Source: Acidobacteriaceae bacterium (GTDB lineage Bacteria; Acidobacteriota; Terriglobia; Terriglobales; Acidobacteriaceae). Taken from it: a DNA stretch of 64,000 nt. The translations under genes and the position numbers were made by a program. Below are positions 43,462 through 51,451 of this stretch, piece by piece. The DNA is taken from positions 63,285 through 127,284 of the forward strand of contig PLHW01000066.1 in NCBI GenBank assembly GCA_003139095.1, written 5' to 3'. The notes beneath the pieces are model-generated. The model worked only from the letters and a program-made list of their open reading frames with translations, searched no databases and had not been told where the DNA came from. Numbering within the stretch: the stretch's first letter is position 1; every line of letters begins with the position of its first letter.

Positions 43462-45561
43462 GTGCCTCCTTCTCCTCATCCCACGTCTGCCTCTGGATTT
43501 TCGCTCTATCAATTTTTTGCGCCGGGCGGAGTCTTGGCGAGGAGCCATCCCGCCTATGAGTTTCGCCGCGGGCAGTTGCAGATGGCGCAAGCCGTCGAAG
43601 AGGCGCTCGAAGAAAAGCGTCACCTGATCGTCGAAGCCGGCACGGGTACAGGCAAGACGCTGGCGTATCTGCTGCCGGTCATCCGCTCGGGCAAGCGTGT
43701 GATTATTTCGACCGGAACGAAAAATTTACAGGAGCAGCTCTACTTCAAGGACGTCCCATTCTTGGAGCGCGCCCTCTTCGGCAATCCCACCAGCGAGGGT
43801 GCCGCAGCGGTTTTCGAGACGTGGGATTCGTCGGCCGCCCCCAAGCCCAACCACGAAGGCGCCCGCCGACTTTCCGTCTGCTACATGAAGGGGCGCAACA
43901 ATTATCTTTGCCGAAAAAAACTTTACGACTTGACCGATCAGCCTGTGCTTAGCGGCCTCGAAGAAATCGAGCATTACCAGGCGATCGCGGCATGGGAGAA
44001 AACGACGCATTCCGGCGACCGCGCCGAACTCGCCGAACTGCCCGAGGCGAGCGCGCTTTGGCACAAGCTCGACGCGCGCGCCGACACCTGCCTCGGCCAG
44101 AAGTGCAAAGAGTACGACCGCTGCTTCATCACTGAAATGCGGCGGCGGGCGGCCGAGAGCGACATCATCATCGTCAACCATCACCTGTTTTTTGCGGACC
44201 TGGCCATCAAACTGGAAGCCGAGGGCGCGCCCGACGCGGGCGTGCTGCCGGAATGCGGCGCCGTGATTTTTGACGAGGCGCACGAACTGGAAGAAGTGGC
44301 CGGCAGCTACTTTGGAATTTCGGTCAGTAATTTCCGCATGGATGAGCTGGCGCGCGATACGGAAAATCTGCTCCATCGCGAAAAACTTTATACGCCGCAA
44401 ATGTCGGGCGCGATCCAGGCGCTGCGCGAGCGCTCGCAATTATTTTTTTCGCTGCTGCCGGCGCAGGAGGGTCGTTTCGCCTTCGACACGCGCCGCGAGT
44501 TTCTCGAAGAAAATGGAGATGAGTTCATCGCGCTCAATCACGCACTCAGCCGGCTGGGAGCCGAGTTTGAGCAGATGCCGCAAAAGCCGGACGAAGTTTT
44601 TACGCTGGCGCGGCGCGCCCAGCAACTGCAAGTGCAACTCAGCTTTGTGATGGAGAACGAAGACCCGAACACCGTGTTCTGGATCGAACGGCGCGGTGGC
44701 CGCGGGATGGCCGGGGCGCGGCGAAGATCGTCGGACGACAAAGGCGCGAGCGGGCGCACGAATGTTTTTCTGCAAGCGACGCCCATCGAAGTCGGATCCA
44801 TTCTGCGCGAGTGCCTGTGGTCGAAGCTTGAAACCGCCGTACTGACCTCGGCCACGCTCGCGGTGGGCGGCGGGTTCAGCTACATCCGGCAGCGGTTGGG
44901 GCTGGAACACGCGCGCGAACTCATCGTGCCGTCGCACTTCGACTATGAGAGCCAGGCGATTCTGTATGTGCCGCCGACGCTGCCCGACCCGCGCACGCCG
45001 CAATTCGCCGCCGAGGCTGCGGGCGTCATTCGCCGCCTCCTCGAAATCACGCGCGGCCGCGCTTTCGTCCTCTTCACCAGCTACGCGCAGATGAACGACA
45101 TCTACGACCGGCTCCTCGGAATCCTCGAGTTCCCCATGCTCAAACAGGGAGATGCGCCAAAGTCGGCGCTGCTCGAAGAATTCCGCATCACGCCGAACGC
45201 GGTCCTCTTCGGCACAAGTTCCTTCTGGCAGGGAGTCGATGTGCAGGGCGAGCAGTTGAGTTGCGTGATCATCGACCGCCTGCCCTTCGCGGTGCCAAGC
45301 GACCCGATCGTTGCCGCGCGCGTGAAAGCGATTGACCGCGCCGGCGGCAATGCCTTCAGCGACTACCAGGTGCCAAGCGCGGTCATCACGCTGAAACAAG
45401 GCTTTGGGCGCCTGATTCGCTCGCTTCACGATCGAGGACTGCTCGCCCTGCTCGACAACCGCATTCTGAAAAAATCCTACGGGCGCGCCTTTGTGGAGAG
45501 CCTGCCGAATTACACGAAGACAACAGATCTTCTAAAGGTAGAGGAGTTTTTCGGGAAATAG
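43462..45561 (+). CDS. DinG/XPD-family ATP-dependent DNA helicase
   Basis: The 699-residue superfamily-2 helicase begins at a GTG. Motifs are EAGTGTGKTLAYLLPVI (Walker A), STGTKNLQEQL, the DEAH box VIFDEAHELEEVAGSYFG and the late helicase motif KQGFGRLIRSLHDRG. An iron-sulfur domain is indicated by four cysteines in CYMKGRNNYLC and CLGQKCKEYDRCF, as in DinG and XPD. It unwinds 5'-overhang and R-loop or G4-like structures during repair or replication. It is divergent from der across a very short space and converges with rplI through paired hairpins. Confidence 0.9.
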   Translation: MPPSPHPTSASGFSLYQFFAPGGVLARSHPAYEFRRGQLQMAQAVEEALEEKRHLIVEAGTGTGKTLAYLLPVIRSGKRVIISTGTKNLQEQLYFKDVPFLERALFGNPTSEGAAAVFETWDSSAAPKPNHEGARRLSVCYMKGRNNYLCRKKLYDLTDQPVLSGLEEIEHYQAIAAWEKTTHSGDRAELAELPEASALWHKLDARADTCLGQKCKEYDRCFITEMRRRAAESDIIIVNHHLFFADLAIKLEAEGAPDAGVLPECGAVIFDEAHELEEVAGSYFGISVSNFRMDELARDTENLLHREKLYTPQMSGAIQALRERSQLFFSLLPAQEGRFAFDTRREFLEENGDEFIALNHALSRLGAEFEQMPQKPDEVFTLARRAQQLQVQLSFVMENEDPNTVFWIERRGGRGMAGARRRSSDDKGASGRTNVFLQATPIEVGSILRECLWSKLETAVLTSATLAVGGGFSYIRQRLGLEHARELIVPSHFDYESQAILYVPPTLPDPRTPQFAAEAAGVIRRLLEITRGRAFVLFTSYAQMNDIYDRLLGILEFPMLKQGDAPKSALLEEFRITPNAVLFGTSSFWQGVDVQGEQLSCVIIDRLPFAVPSDPIVAARVKAIDRAGGNAFSDYQVPSAVITLKQGFGRLIRSLHDRGLLALLDNRILKKSYGRAFVESLPNYTKTTDLLKVEEFFGK

Positions 45562-45585
45562 CCGCGCAGCGGCGGAACAATGCAG

Positions 45586-45640
45586 CCCACGGCGCAAGCC
45601 GTGGGTGCAGGTACGGAAATCAAGTCAGCCCCAAAGGGGC
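45586..45640. repeat. Paired hairpin element (CCCACGGC and GCCCC stems)
   Basis: CCCACGGC-GCAA-GCCGTGGG (45586-45605) is a perfect stem with a tetraloop, followed by GCCCC-AAA-GGGGC (45628-45640). It lies between converging dinG-type and rplI genes. The combination looks like a recurrent intergenic element and may also help termination. Confidence 0.7.
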
Positions 45641-45687
45641 GAAAGAAACGCTCGCTAAGTGACGAGCGCCGGTCGTGAGTTGTGCAA

Positions 45688-46143
45688 CTACTCTCCCACC
45701 GCTTCCTTCGCTACCAGCACCTTCAAATGCGTAGTCACGTCCTTGTGGAGTTTGATGGGGACGATGAACTCGCCGACCGTTTTCAGCGGCTCGTGCAGCT
45801 GAATCTTACGGCGGTCAATGTGGAAGCTCTTCTTCTCCAGAGCCTCGGCAATATCGCCCGCGGTGACCGACCCAAAGAGCTGATCGTTCTCGCCCGACTT
45901 GCGGGTGAAGGAAACTTCCAGGCCGTCAAACTGTTTGGAGAGCGCTTCGGCTTCCGATTTTTCTTTGGCGGAGCGGCGGACGGCCGCAGACTTCATCTGC
46001 TCGATGACCGTTTTATTGGCGACCGTCGCCTCGATCGCGAGTTTGCGAGGCAGGAGAAAATTCCGCCCATAGCCTTCGGCGACCTTGACCACTTCGCCGC
46101 GATTGCCAAGCTTCGGCACATCTTCTTTGAGAATGACTTCCAT
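45688..46143 (-). CDS. rplI: Large ribosomal subunit protein bL9
   Basis: The 151-residue protein begins MEVILKEDVPKLGNRGEVVK, the conserved N-terminal rRNA-binding domain (VAEGYGRNFLLPRKLAIEAT), then a long helix and a small C-terminal domain (SVTAGDIAEALEKKSFHIDR). It is the last gene of the rpsF-rpsR-rplI cluster; 132 bases with heptad repeats separate it from rpsR, longer than usual in this operon. Confidence 0.97.
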   Translation of the reverse strand: MEVILKEDVPKLGNRGEVVKVAEGYGRNFLLPRKLAIEATVANKTVIEQMKSAAVRRSAKEKSEAEALSKQFDGLEVSFTRKSGENDQLFGSVTAGDIAEALEKKSFHIDRRKIQLHEPLKTVGEFIVPIKLHKDVTTHLKVLVAKEAVGE

Positions 46144-46154
46144 TTCGATGACTC

Positions 46155-46270
46155 CTTGATCTGGTCGTTTGTCGTTTTAGTCGCCGGTCGTTCGCAGGGC
46201 CGCAATGAGTCGGCCGCGTCGGCCGCCCGCTAGCCCCGAACGACTAAGGACCAACGACGAACGACCGCTT
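46155..46270. repeat. GGTCGTTCG heptad repeats between rpsR and rplI
   Basis: Two stretches (about 46160-46197, GGTCGTTTGTCG type; about 46236-46268, CGAACGACTAAGGACCAACG type) lie in opposite orientation and flank a GC-rich segment, so the region could fold into a long imperfect hairpin in the ribosomal-protein transcript. Confidence 0.75.
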
Positions 46271-46275
46271 TTGAA

Positions 46276-46650
46276 CTACTGCGCGCGTCCCGCGAAGGGC
46301 AGCAGCGCGATGTTGCGCGCCTGCTTGATAGCCCGCGAAAGCCGACGCTGATGCGGCGTGCAAACGCCGGTAAGACGGCGCGGCGTGATCTTGCCGCTCT
46401 CGGCCACAAACTGCATCAGCAACCGCACGTCCTTGTAATTTACGGCCTCGATTTTTTCCACGCAGAATTTGCAAACTTTTTTGCGCCGGAAATACTTGCG
46501 GCCGCCTTCGCGCGATCCTCCCGGACCGCCGGCGGGACGAGGGCCGCGAGATCCGCGGTCGCCGCCACGATCGGGTCGTCCTTCTGCGCGAGGTGCGCCG
46601 CCGCCGCTCGACTCGGGCGCTGCGCTGGGTGCTTTCGTTTCGTCTGCCAT
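46276..46650 (-). CDS. rpsR: Small ribosomal subunit protein bS18
   Basis: The 124-residue protein contains the canonical S18 core from about residue 50: [31 protein letters not shown] and [20 protein letters not shown]. Cysteines in CKFC and VCTPHQ suggest the zinc-type form. The first about 50 residues are a Gly/Arg/Pro/Ser-rich extension absent from most S18 proteins, which are about 75-80 residues long. S18 pairs with S6 on the 30S platform. Confidence 0.95.
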   Translation of the reverse strand: MADETKAPSAAPESSGGGAPRAEGRPDRGGDRGSRGPRPAGGPGGSREGGRKYFRRKKVCKFCVEKIEAVNYKDVRLLMQFVAESGKITPRRLTGVCTPHQRRLSRAIKQARNIALLPFAGRAQ

Positions 46651-46786
46651 AGTGCTCCTTAAGTTCCTATAGAAATTTCAAATATCGTTCGCTGTGGGCT
46701 GCGTGGGCTTCGCGCTAGTTCTCTGCGGGGCATCGCCCCCCCCACACAAACAGGCTTCCGCGCTTCCACACAGCCGGATGTCACAT

Positions 46787-47209
46787 TTACATCGTGGTCG
46801 GGGCGGGCGCCGGTTCCGTGGCTGCTTCCGGAGTTACCGGGGCCGGGGCCGCAGCGGCGGGCATGGCGCTCACCTTCTTCTTGGCGTCGCGCAGCTTCTT
46901 CACCTTGTCGAGCCGCTTCAACTCTTCGTCGGTGCGCACGGTGATGAACTTGATGACCTGCTCGGTGACGCGCAAGCGGCGCTCCACTTCGTGCACGATG
47001 GCGCCTCCGGCTTCAATCATGAACAGGACAAAAATGCCGTCGTTGAATTTCGCGACTTTGTAAGCAAGGCGGCGTTTGCCCCAAACCTCGCTCTTGGCGG
47101 TGCCGCCCGACGAAGTCACGGAAGACTCGAGGGTGGAAATCAGTTTGTTCAAATCCTCATCGACCATGTCAGGCCGGACGATGAACATCACTTCATAGCT
47201 ACGATTCAT
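46787..47209 (-). CDS. rpsF: Small ribosomal subunit protein bS6
   Basis: The 140-residue protein starts MNRSYEVMFIVRPDMVDEDL and has WGKRRLAYKVAKFNDGIFVL, the S6 fold, which binds S18. The C-terminal tail after about residue 110 is Ala/Pro-rich (AAAAPAPVTPEAATEPAPAP). It heads the rpsF-rpsR-rplI cluster; a perfect hairpin lies about 20 bases ahead of its start. Confidence 0.96.
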   Translation of the reverse strand: MNRSYEVMFIVRPDMVDEDLNKLISTLESSVTSSGGTAKSEVWGKRRLAYKVAKFNDGIFVLFMIEAGGAIVHEVERRLRVTEQVIKFITVRTDEELKRLDKVKKLRDAKKKVSAMPAAAAPAPVTPEAATEPAPAPTTM

Positions 47210-47228
47210 GCGTGTTCTCCAAAACTCT

Positions 47229-47246
47229 GCACTGGGTGGCCAGTGC
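47229..47246 (-). promoter_or_regulatory. Leader hairpin upstream of rpsF
   Basis: In the minus-strand transcript GCACTGG-CCAC-CCAGTGC forms a perfect seven-pair hairpin about 20 bases before the rpsF start. In many bacteria the S6:S18 complex binds an rpsF leader hairpin to repress the operon; whether this hairpin carries that binding motif cannot be settled by eye. Confidence 0.45.
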
Positions 47247-47344
47247 TAACTTTTTCCTGGCGCGAACAAAATCAAATTCTTCGCTACGCCCGGGATCACA
47301 ACCTTAAGACCCGACACATCCTCGCTACGCTCGGACCGATAACC

Positions 47345-47935
47345 CTAAACAGACTGCTCACCGTTTTCCAGCTTGCGGTTGAACTTATTCATCGCCGCCG
47401 CCGGACCGTCCTTCAAAATCACTTCGACGGCCTGCGCCGCCGCGTCAAGCAACTCGTCGACAACCTTCTCCTGCGCCCTGCGAAACGGCGTCAGCACATA
47501 TTTCACGCCGTCGCTTACCTTGCGATCAGGCGCAATGCCAAGCCGGATGCGCAAAATCTCACTCGTTCCGAGCGCCCCCAGAATGGATTCCATTCCGTTG
47601 TGCCCCGCTGAACTGCCGCGCTGCCGGATGCGAATCGAGCCCAGCGGCAGATCGAGTTCGTCGTAAATCACGATCAGGTCCGTCGTCACATCGACCTGAT
47701 GTTCCGCCACCAGTTCGCGCACCGAAAGCCCACTCAGGTTCATGTAGGTTTCCGGTTTCGCCAAAACGACTGGCGTTCCCGCAATTTCCGTCCGCGCCGT
47801 CAACGCGCGGCACTGACGATTTCGAATTTCAATCCCGCGATCGTTGGCGAGGCGATCGATGGTCAGAAACCCAAGATTGTGCGGCGTGAACTGGTATTCG
47901 ATTCCGGGATTGCCCAAACCGACGATCAGTTTCAC
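47345..47935 (-). CDS. pth: Peptidyl-tRNA hydrolase
   Basis: The product from GTG 47935 (VKLIVGLGNPGIEY) is 196 residues, the usual Pth size. It has the catalytic His in FTPHNLGFLTIDRLA, YMNLSGLSVREL, and the catalytic Asp block DLIVIYDELDLPLGSIRIRQ followed by GSSAGHNGMESI. It frees stalled peptidyl-tRNAs. The in-frame extension to a TTG at 47983 adds charged residues (MGSKPGPEARSEEQRR) not seen in the family. It follows rplY with only about 70 bases between them. Confidence 0.93.
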   Translation of the reverse strand: MKLIVGLGNPGIEYQFTPHNLGFLTIDRLANDRGIEIRNRQCRALTARTEIAGTPVVLAKPETYMNLSGLSVRELVAEHQVDVTTDLIVIYDELDLPLGSIRIRQRGSSAGHNGMESILGALGTSEILRIRLGIAPDRKVSDGVKYVLTPFRRAQEKVVDELLDAAAQAVEVILKDGPAAAMNKFNRKLENGEQSV

Positions 47936-48006
47936 GCGTCTCTGCTCTTCGCTTCTGGCTTCTGGTCCTGGCTTTGAGCCCAAAGCTCGCGGCTCGAAGC
48001 TCAGAG

Positions 48007-48735
48007 CTATTTCTTTTCCTTCTTCTCGGGCTTGGCCTCGCCCTTACCCTTGGCGCCTTCGGCCTCGGCTTCGCCTTCAACTTCTTGCTTGCCCTTCTTG
48101 ATGACTTCAGGCTCAGCCGGTGTCGCCGTCGCATCCGCCACCGCTTCCGGTGCCGCCACAACTTCTTCCTTCACGGAAGTGATGTGCGCGATCATCTGGT
48201 CGGGATCGGTGAGAAACTTCAGCTTGTCGCTGCGGGCCACGTCCTTCACGCGAACTTCCACGCCAAAGACGAGGTGGCTGATATCGACTTCAATCGACTT
48301 CGGAATATCCGCTGGCAGACACTCGATCTCCATCTCGCGGAGCAGTTGCTCCAGAATTCCGCCCTCCTGCTTCACGCCCGCCGCCTCGCCCTTGAGCGCG
48401 ATGGGCACGGTGACGGTAAGTTTCTTATCCATCGCGATGCGCTGCAGGTCGACGTGCAGCAGTCGCCCCTTGATGGGCTCAAACTGCCAGTCGACGATCA
48501 TGGCTTTGACGCGATCGCTGTCCAGGGCCAGGTCGAAAATCGTGTTGTGCCCGCTCTCCGAGCGCAAAATCCTCAGCACCTGCCGGGGATCGACGGCGAC
48601 CGTCGCGGCGTCTTTGCCCGCGCCATAAACCACCGCCGGAATTTTCCCGCCGACACGCACACGCCGTGCCGCGTTTTTGTTGCCTGGTTCGCGCTTCTCC
48701 GCTTCCAGAATGCTCACATCCGTTGCCGTAGGCAT
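48007..48735 (-). CDS. rplY: Large ribosomal subunit protein bL25 (CTC/TL5 type)
   Basis: The 242-residue protein has the 5S-rRNA-binding L25 domain (EKREPGNKNAARRVRVGGKI, then IPAVVYGAG) and the longer CTC/TL5 beta domain (LLHVDLQRIAMDKKLTVTVP, LEQLLREMEIECLPADIPKS). The tail from about 195 is Glu/Lys-rich and disordered. It sits between prs and pth, a gene order common in several phyla. Confidence 0.95.
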   Translation of the reverse strand: MPTATDVSILEAEKREPGNKNAARRVRVGGKIPAVVYGAGKDAATVAVDPRQVLRILRSESGHNTIFDLALDSDRVKAMIVDWQFEPIKGRLLHVDLQRIAMDKKLTVTVPIALKGEAAGVKQEGGILEQLLREMEIECLPADIPKSIEVDISHLVFGVEVRVKDVARSDKLKFLTDPDQMIAHITSVKEEVVAAPEAVADATATPAEPEVIKKGKQEVEGEAEAEGAKGKGEAKPEKKEKK

Positions 48736-48765
48736 AATCCAGTTCCCGTCCTTCTAAAAAATCGT

Positions 48766-48922
48766 CGTTAGTCGCTACTCGTTAATCGTTTGCAAACCCT
48801 GCGTCAAAAATCCCAGCATCTCTGGGTTTGCCGAAGTCTCGTTCACTGTTCGTCCTTCGCGCTCCGCAACGCTCTCAACTCTTCGAGGAGGAGCGAACGA
48901 CCAACGACGAACGACCAGCGAC
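48766..48922. repeat. Heptad repeats flanking the prs-rplY gap
   Basis: TCGTCGTTAGTCGCTACTCG-type words at about 48766-48790 and CGAACGACCAACGACGAACG at about 48892-48917 lie in opposite orientation between the prs stop and the rplY start. The second one ends about five bases from the prs stop codon. Confidence 0.75.
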
Positions 48923-48926
48923 GGTT

Positions 48927-49955
48927 CTAAATAAACAGCCGGCTCACCGACGTCTCCTCGTGAATCGACTGAATGGCCCGCCCAATCAGCCCTGCAATCG
49001 ACAGCACGCGAATCTTCGGCAACTGGCGCGCCGCCTCACTCAACGGAATCGTGTTCGTTACCACGACTTCCGTGATGGGCGAGTTCGACAAATTTTCCAC
49101 CGCCGGTCCCGAGAGCACCGGATGCGAGCAGCATGAATAAACCGTCTTCGCACCATTTGCCACCAGCGCCTGCGCCACCTTCACCAGCGTTCCCGCGGTA
49201 TCGATCAAATCGTCGATGATCAAACAAGTCCGTCCATCCACCTCGCCGATCACATTCATCACTTCCGCCACGTTCATTTCGACGCGCCGTTTATCCACGA
49301 TGGCCAGCGCCGCATCCATCTTCTTTGCGAAAAACCGCGCCCGCTCCACGCCGCCCGCATCCGGCGAAACCACCGTCAGATCCGGCAGATTCAGCTTCTT
49401 GAAATAATCCACCAGCACCGGCGACGCAAACAAATGGTCCACCGGAATATTGAAAAATCCCTGCAACTGGGGCGCGTGCAAATCCACCACCAGCGCCCGG
49501 TCCGCGCCCGCCGTCGTCAGCAGGTCCGCCACCAGCTTCGACGAGATCGGCACCCGCGGTTTGTCCTTGCGATCCTGCCGCGCATATCCGAAATACGGAA
49601 TCACCGCCGTGATGCGCCGCGCCGACGCCCTCTTCAGCGCGTCCATCATCATCAGCAATTCCATCAGGTGCATATCCACCGGACGGCACGTCGGCTGCAT
49701 CACGAACACATCCGCGCCGCGCACATTTTCCTGAATCTGCACGTAGCACTCGCCGTCGGCAAAGCGCGTCACCAGCGCCTGGCCGCGCGTCAGGCCCAAA
49801 AATGCGCAGACCTCGTCGGCCAGAGCTTCGTTGGCGGTTCCGCAAAAAATCTTAAACCGGTCGTCGACGCGCGCGCGTTGCGGCTTGCGTTCTGACTTCT
49901 CGTCGGGAACCGGCTTTTTTTCCGTCTTCTCAACAATCGTAGTCGCAGTGGGCAT
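48927..49955 (-). CDS. prs: Ribose-phosphate pyrophosphokinase
   Basis: The 342-residue enzyme makes PRPP from ribose-5-phosphate and ATP. It has FADGECYVQIQENVRGADVF, YFGYARQDRKDKPRVPISSK, the catalytic flexible loop region VSPDAGGVERARFFAKKM and the PRPP loop CLIIDDLIDTAGTL. Some 30 charged residues precede the conserved core (FKIFCGTANEALADEV). The ATG at 49955 is preferred over a TTG two codons upstream. ispE and tRNA-Gln lie upstream on the same strand. Confidence 0.96.
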   Translation of the reverse strand: MPTATTIVEKTEKKPVPDEKSERKPQRARVDDRFKIFCGTANEALADEVCAFLGLTRGQALVTRFADGECYVQIQENVRGADVFVMQPTCRPVDMHLMELLMMMDALKRASARRITAVIPYFGYARQDRKDKPRVPISSKLVADLLTTAGADRALVVDLHAPQLQGFFNIPVDHLFASPVLVDYFKKLNLPDLTVVSPDAGGVERARFFAKKMDAALAIVDKRRVEMNVAEVMNVIGEVDGRTCLIIDDLIDTAGTLVKVAQALVANGAKTVYSCCSHPVLSGPAVENLSNSPITEVVVTNTIPLSEAARQLPKIRVLSIAGLIGRAIQSIHEETSVSRLFI

Positions 49956-49960
49956 GGTCA

Positions 49961-50050
49961 ATTCTCAGTTGTTCGATCTGTTCCATCTCAGCTCTCAGTT
50001 TTGGCTCCGGTTCTCGCTGAGAACTGAGCACCAGGAACTGGGAACTGCAT
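49961..50050. repeat. CTCAGTT/GAACTGA heptad repeats upstream of prs
   Basis: CTCAGTT, CTCAGCTCTCAGTTTT and, in opposite orientation, GAACTGAGCACCAGGAACTG and GGAACTGCA lie between prs and the tRNA gene. The opposing orientations could form a hairpin in the transcript downstream of the tRNA. Confidence 0.7.
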
Positions 50051-50053
50051 TTC

Positions 50054-50127
50054 TGGCTGGGCCGCTAGGATTCGAACCTAGACAAAGTGCTCCAAAGGCA
50101 CTTGACCTACCATTAGTCGACGGCCCA
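50054..50127 (-). tRNA. tRNA-Gln (anticodon TTG), CCA encoded
   Basis: On the minus strand the acceptor stem TGGGCCG (50127-50121) pairs with CGGCCCA (50064-50058), followed by discriminator G and an encoded CCA. The anticodon stem GTGC...GCAC holds loop CTTTGGA, giving anticodon TTG (reads CAA/CAG, Gln). The T arm is CTAGG-TTCGAAT-CCTAG. The D stem is GAC/GTC. In a GatCAB organism this tRNA would be charged with Glu and then amidated; gatCA is in the same window. Confidence 0.93.
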
Positions 50128-50229
50128 GTAATCTTAGTATGCCGAAAGCCGACGTTCGCGCAAACAACAAACTTGCGCAGCAAACTTGCACAATCCGAAT
50201 CATCAGGGCGAACGACGAACGACCCACAG

Positions 50230-51297
50230 CTAACTACCTCTAAGCAACCACCACTTCCAATACTCTCGCCGCGTCAACGTTCTCGTCGCAGTCGCCTTCA
50301 AACCCCGTTTGCGCAGTTCGTGAGCTGCCTTCACGGCCGCTTTCTCGGACTCGAACAGCCCGTACAAAGTCGCGCCAGACCCAGACAGCGACGCGTATCT
50401 CGCCCCTGCGCGCACCAGCGCACGCTTCATGTCTCGCAGTTCGGGAAATTCAGGAAAGACGACCTTTTCGAAGTCGTTTTCAATCCCGGCTCGGACAAGG
50501 TCGGATAGCAGGCTTCCGGCCCGGCCCCCGCCTTTCGCGGGAGCACCAGTTTCAGGGTTGCAACAAAGCCACGCCGACAGCGCGCGGCCAACCTCCGTCA
50601 TTCTATCGGAGCCGCCAGAGTGCGTCAATTCGCCTTCGCCTATCTGGGGACGAGCCCCCTCGCCCGTCCAGGCCACGCGAACCCCGCCAGCTTTTTCCCC
50701 TACAACCATCTCATCCCAATCCGCAAACGCCTTCGGCGTCGAAACGCCAATGCCGGGCGTAACGATTACCATCGGGATCGAAGGCAGATCGGGCAGCGGA
50801 TAGACTTGCTCTCCACGCCCCACGCCAAGCGCCGTCCCGCCGATCAAAAACAGCGGAAGATCGGACCCAACCTGCGCGGCGATGCGCAGCCGAGTCGCAT
50901 CCGCCACCTTTTTCTTGAGCGCACGCTCGAGCGCAAGCATCGTCGCCACCGCATTCGACGATGCCGCCCCCAATCCGCCCTGCACCGGCAGCCTCTTCTC
51001 GATCCCAATGGTGACCCGTCCGCGCAGCCCAAGCGCCTCCATCACCAGCGCGGCCGCGCGATGGCACGTGTTCGACGAATCCAGCGGCACCCGCGGATCG
51101 TCGCACAGAATCTCGATGGCGCGACTGTCGTTGGCGTTGCGGGCGCGGCCTCCGGTCGGCTCAACACTCACCCGAATCACGTCATGCAGCGCTATCGTCT
51201 GATACACCGTACGCAGCTCGTGGAACCCGTCCGCGCGCCGCGCGCCAATGTACAGCCCGAGATTGATCTTGGCAAACGACCGCACCGCAATCGTCAT
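50230..51297 (-). CDS. ispE: 4-diphosphocytidyl-2-C-methyl-D-erythritol kinase
   Basis: The 355-residue GHMP kinase phosphorylates CDP-ME in the MEP isoprenoid pathway. It starts MTIAVRSFAKINLGLYIGAR and has DGFHELRTVYQTIAL, the ATP motif GGLGAASSNAVATM, SDLPLFLIGGTALGVGRG and, near the end, YASLSGSGATLYGLFE. It is longer than most IspE proteins (about 280-310) because of a Gly/Arg/Glu-rich stretch near residues 205-255 between the GIGVSTPKAFADWDE and IENDFEKVVFPEFPELRD blocks. A tRNA gene and prs follow. Confidence 0.95.
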   Translation of the reverse strand: MTIAVRSFAKINLGLYIGARRADGFHELRTVYQTIALHDVIRVSVEPTGGRARNANDSRAIEILCDDPRVPLDSSNTCHRAAALVMEALGLRGRVTIGIEKRLPVQGGLGAASSNAVATMLALERALKKKVADATRLRIAAQVGSDLPLFLIGGTALGVGRGEQVYPLPDLPSIPMVIVTPGIGVSTPKAFADWDEMVVGEKAGGVRVAWTGEGARPQIGEGELTHSGGSDRMTEVGRALSAWLCCNPETGAPAKGGGRAGSLLSDLVRAGIENDFEKVVFPEFPELRDMKRALVRAGARYASLSGSGATLYGLFESEKAAVKAAHELRKRGLKATATRTLTRREYWKWWLLRGS

Positions 51298-51349
51298 AAA
51301 AAGAAGAAGGAAGAGGAATTGTAAGCGAAAGTCGCTAGAATTAAGTCGC

Positions 51350-51448
51350 GGAATACGGTCGCCAGTCCTCCGTCGCCGGTCGCTCGAAAATCCCAGGGAC
51401 CAACGGCTGCCGACGTCCGGCTAACGCCCAGCGACCAACGACCAGAGT
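51350..51448. repeat. GTCGCCAGTC/AGCGACC heptad repeats
   Basis: CGGTCGCCAGTCCTCCGTCG-type words and, about 60 bases on, CCCAGCGACCAACGACCAGA occupy the divergent region between ispE and the methyltransferase gene, ending two bases before the latter's ATG. Confidence 0.75.
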
Positions 51449-51451
51449 CCC

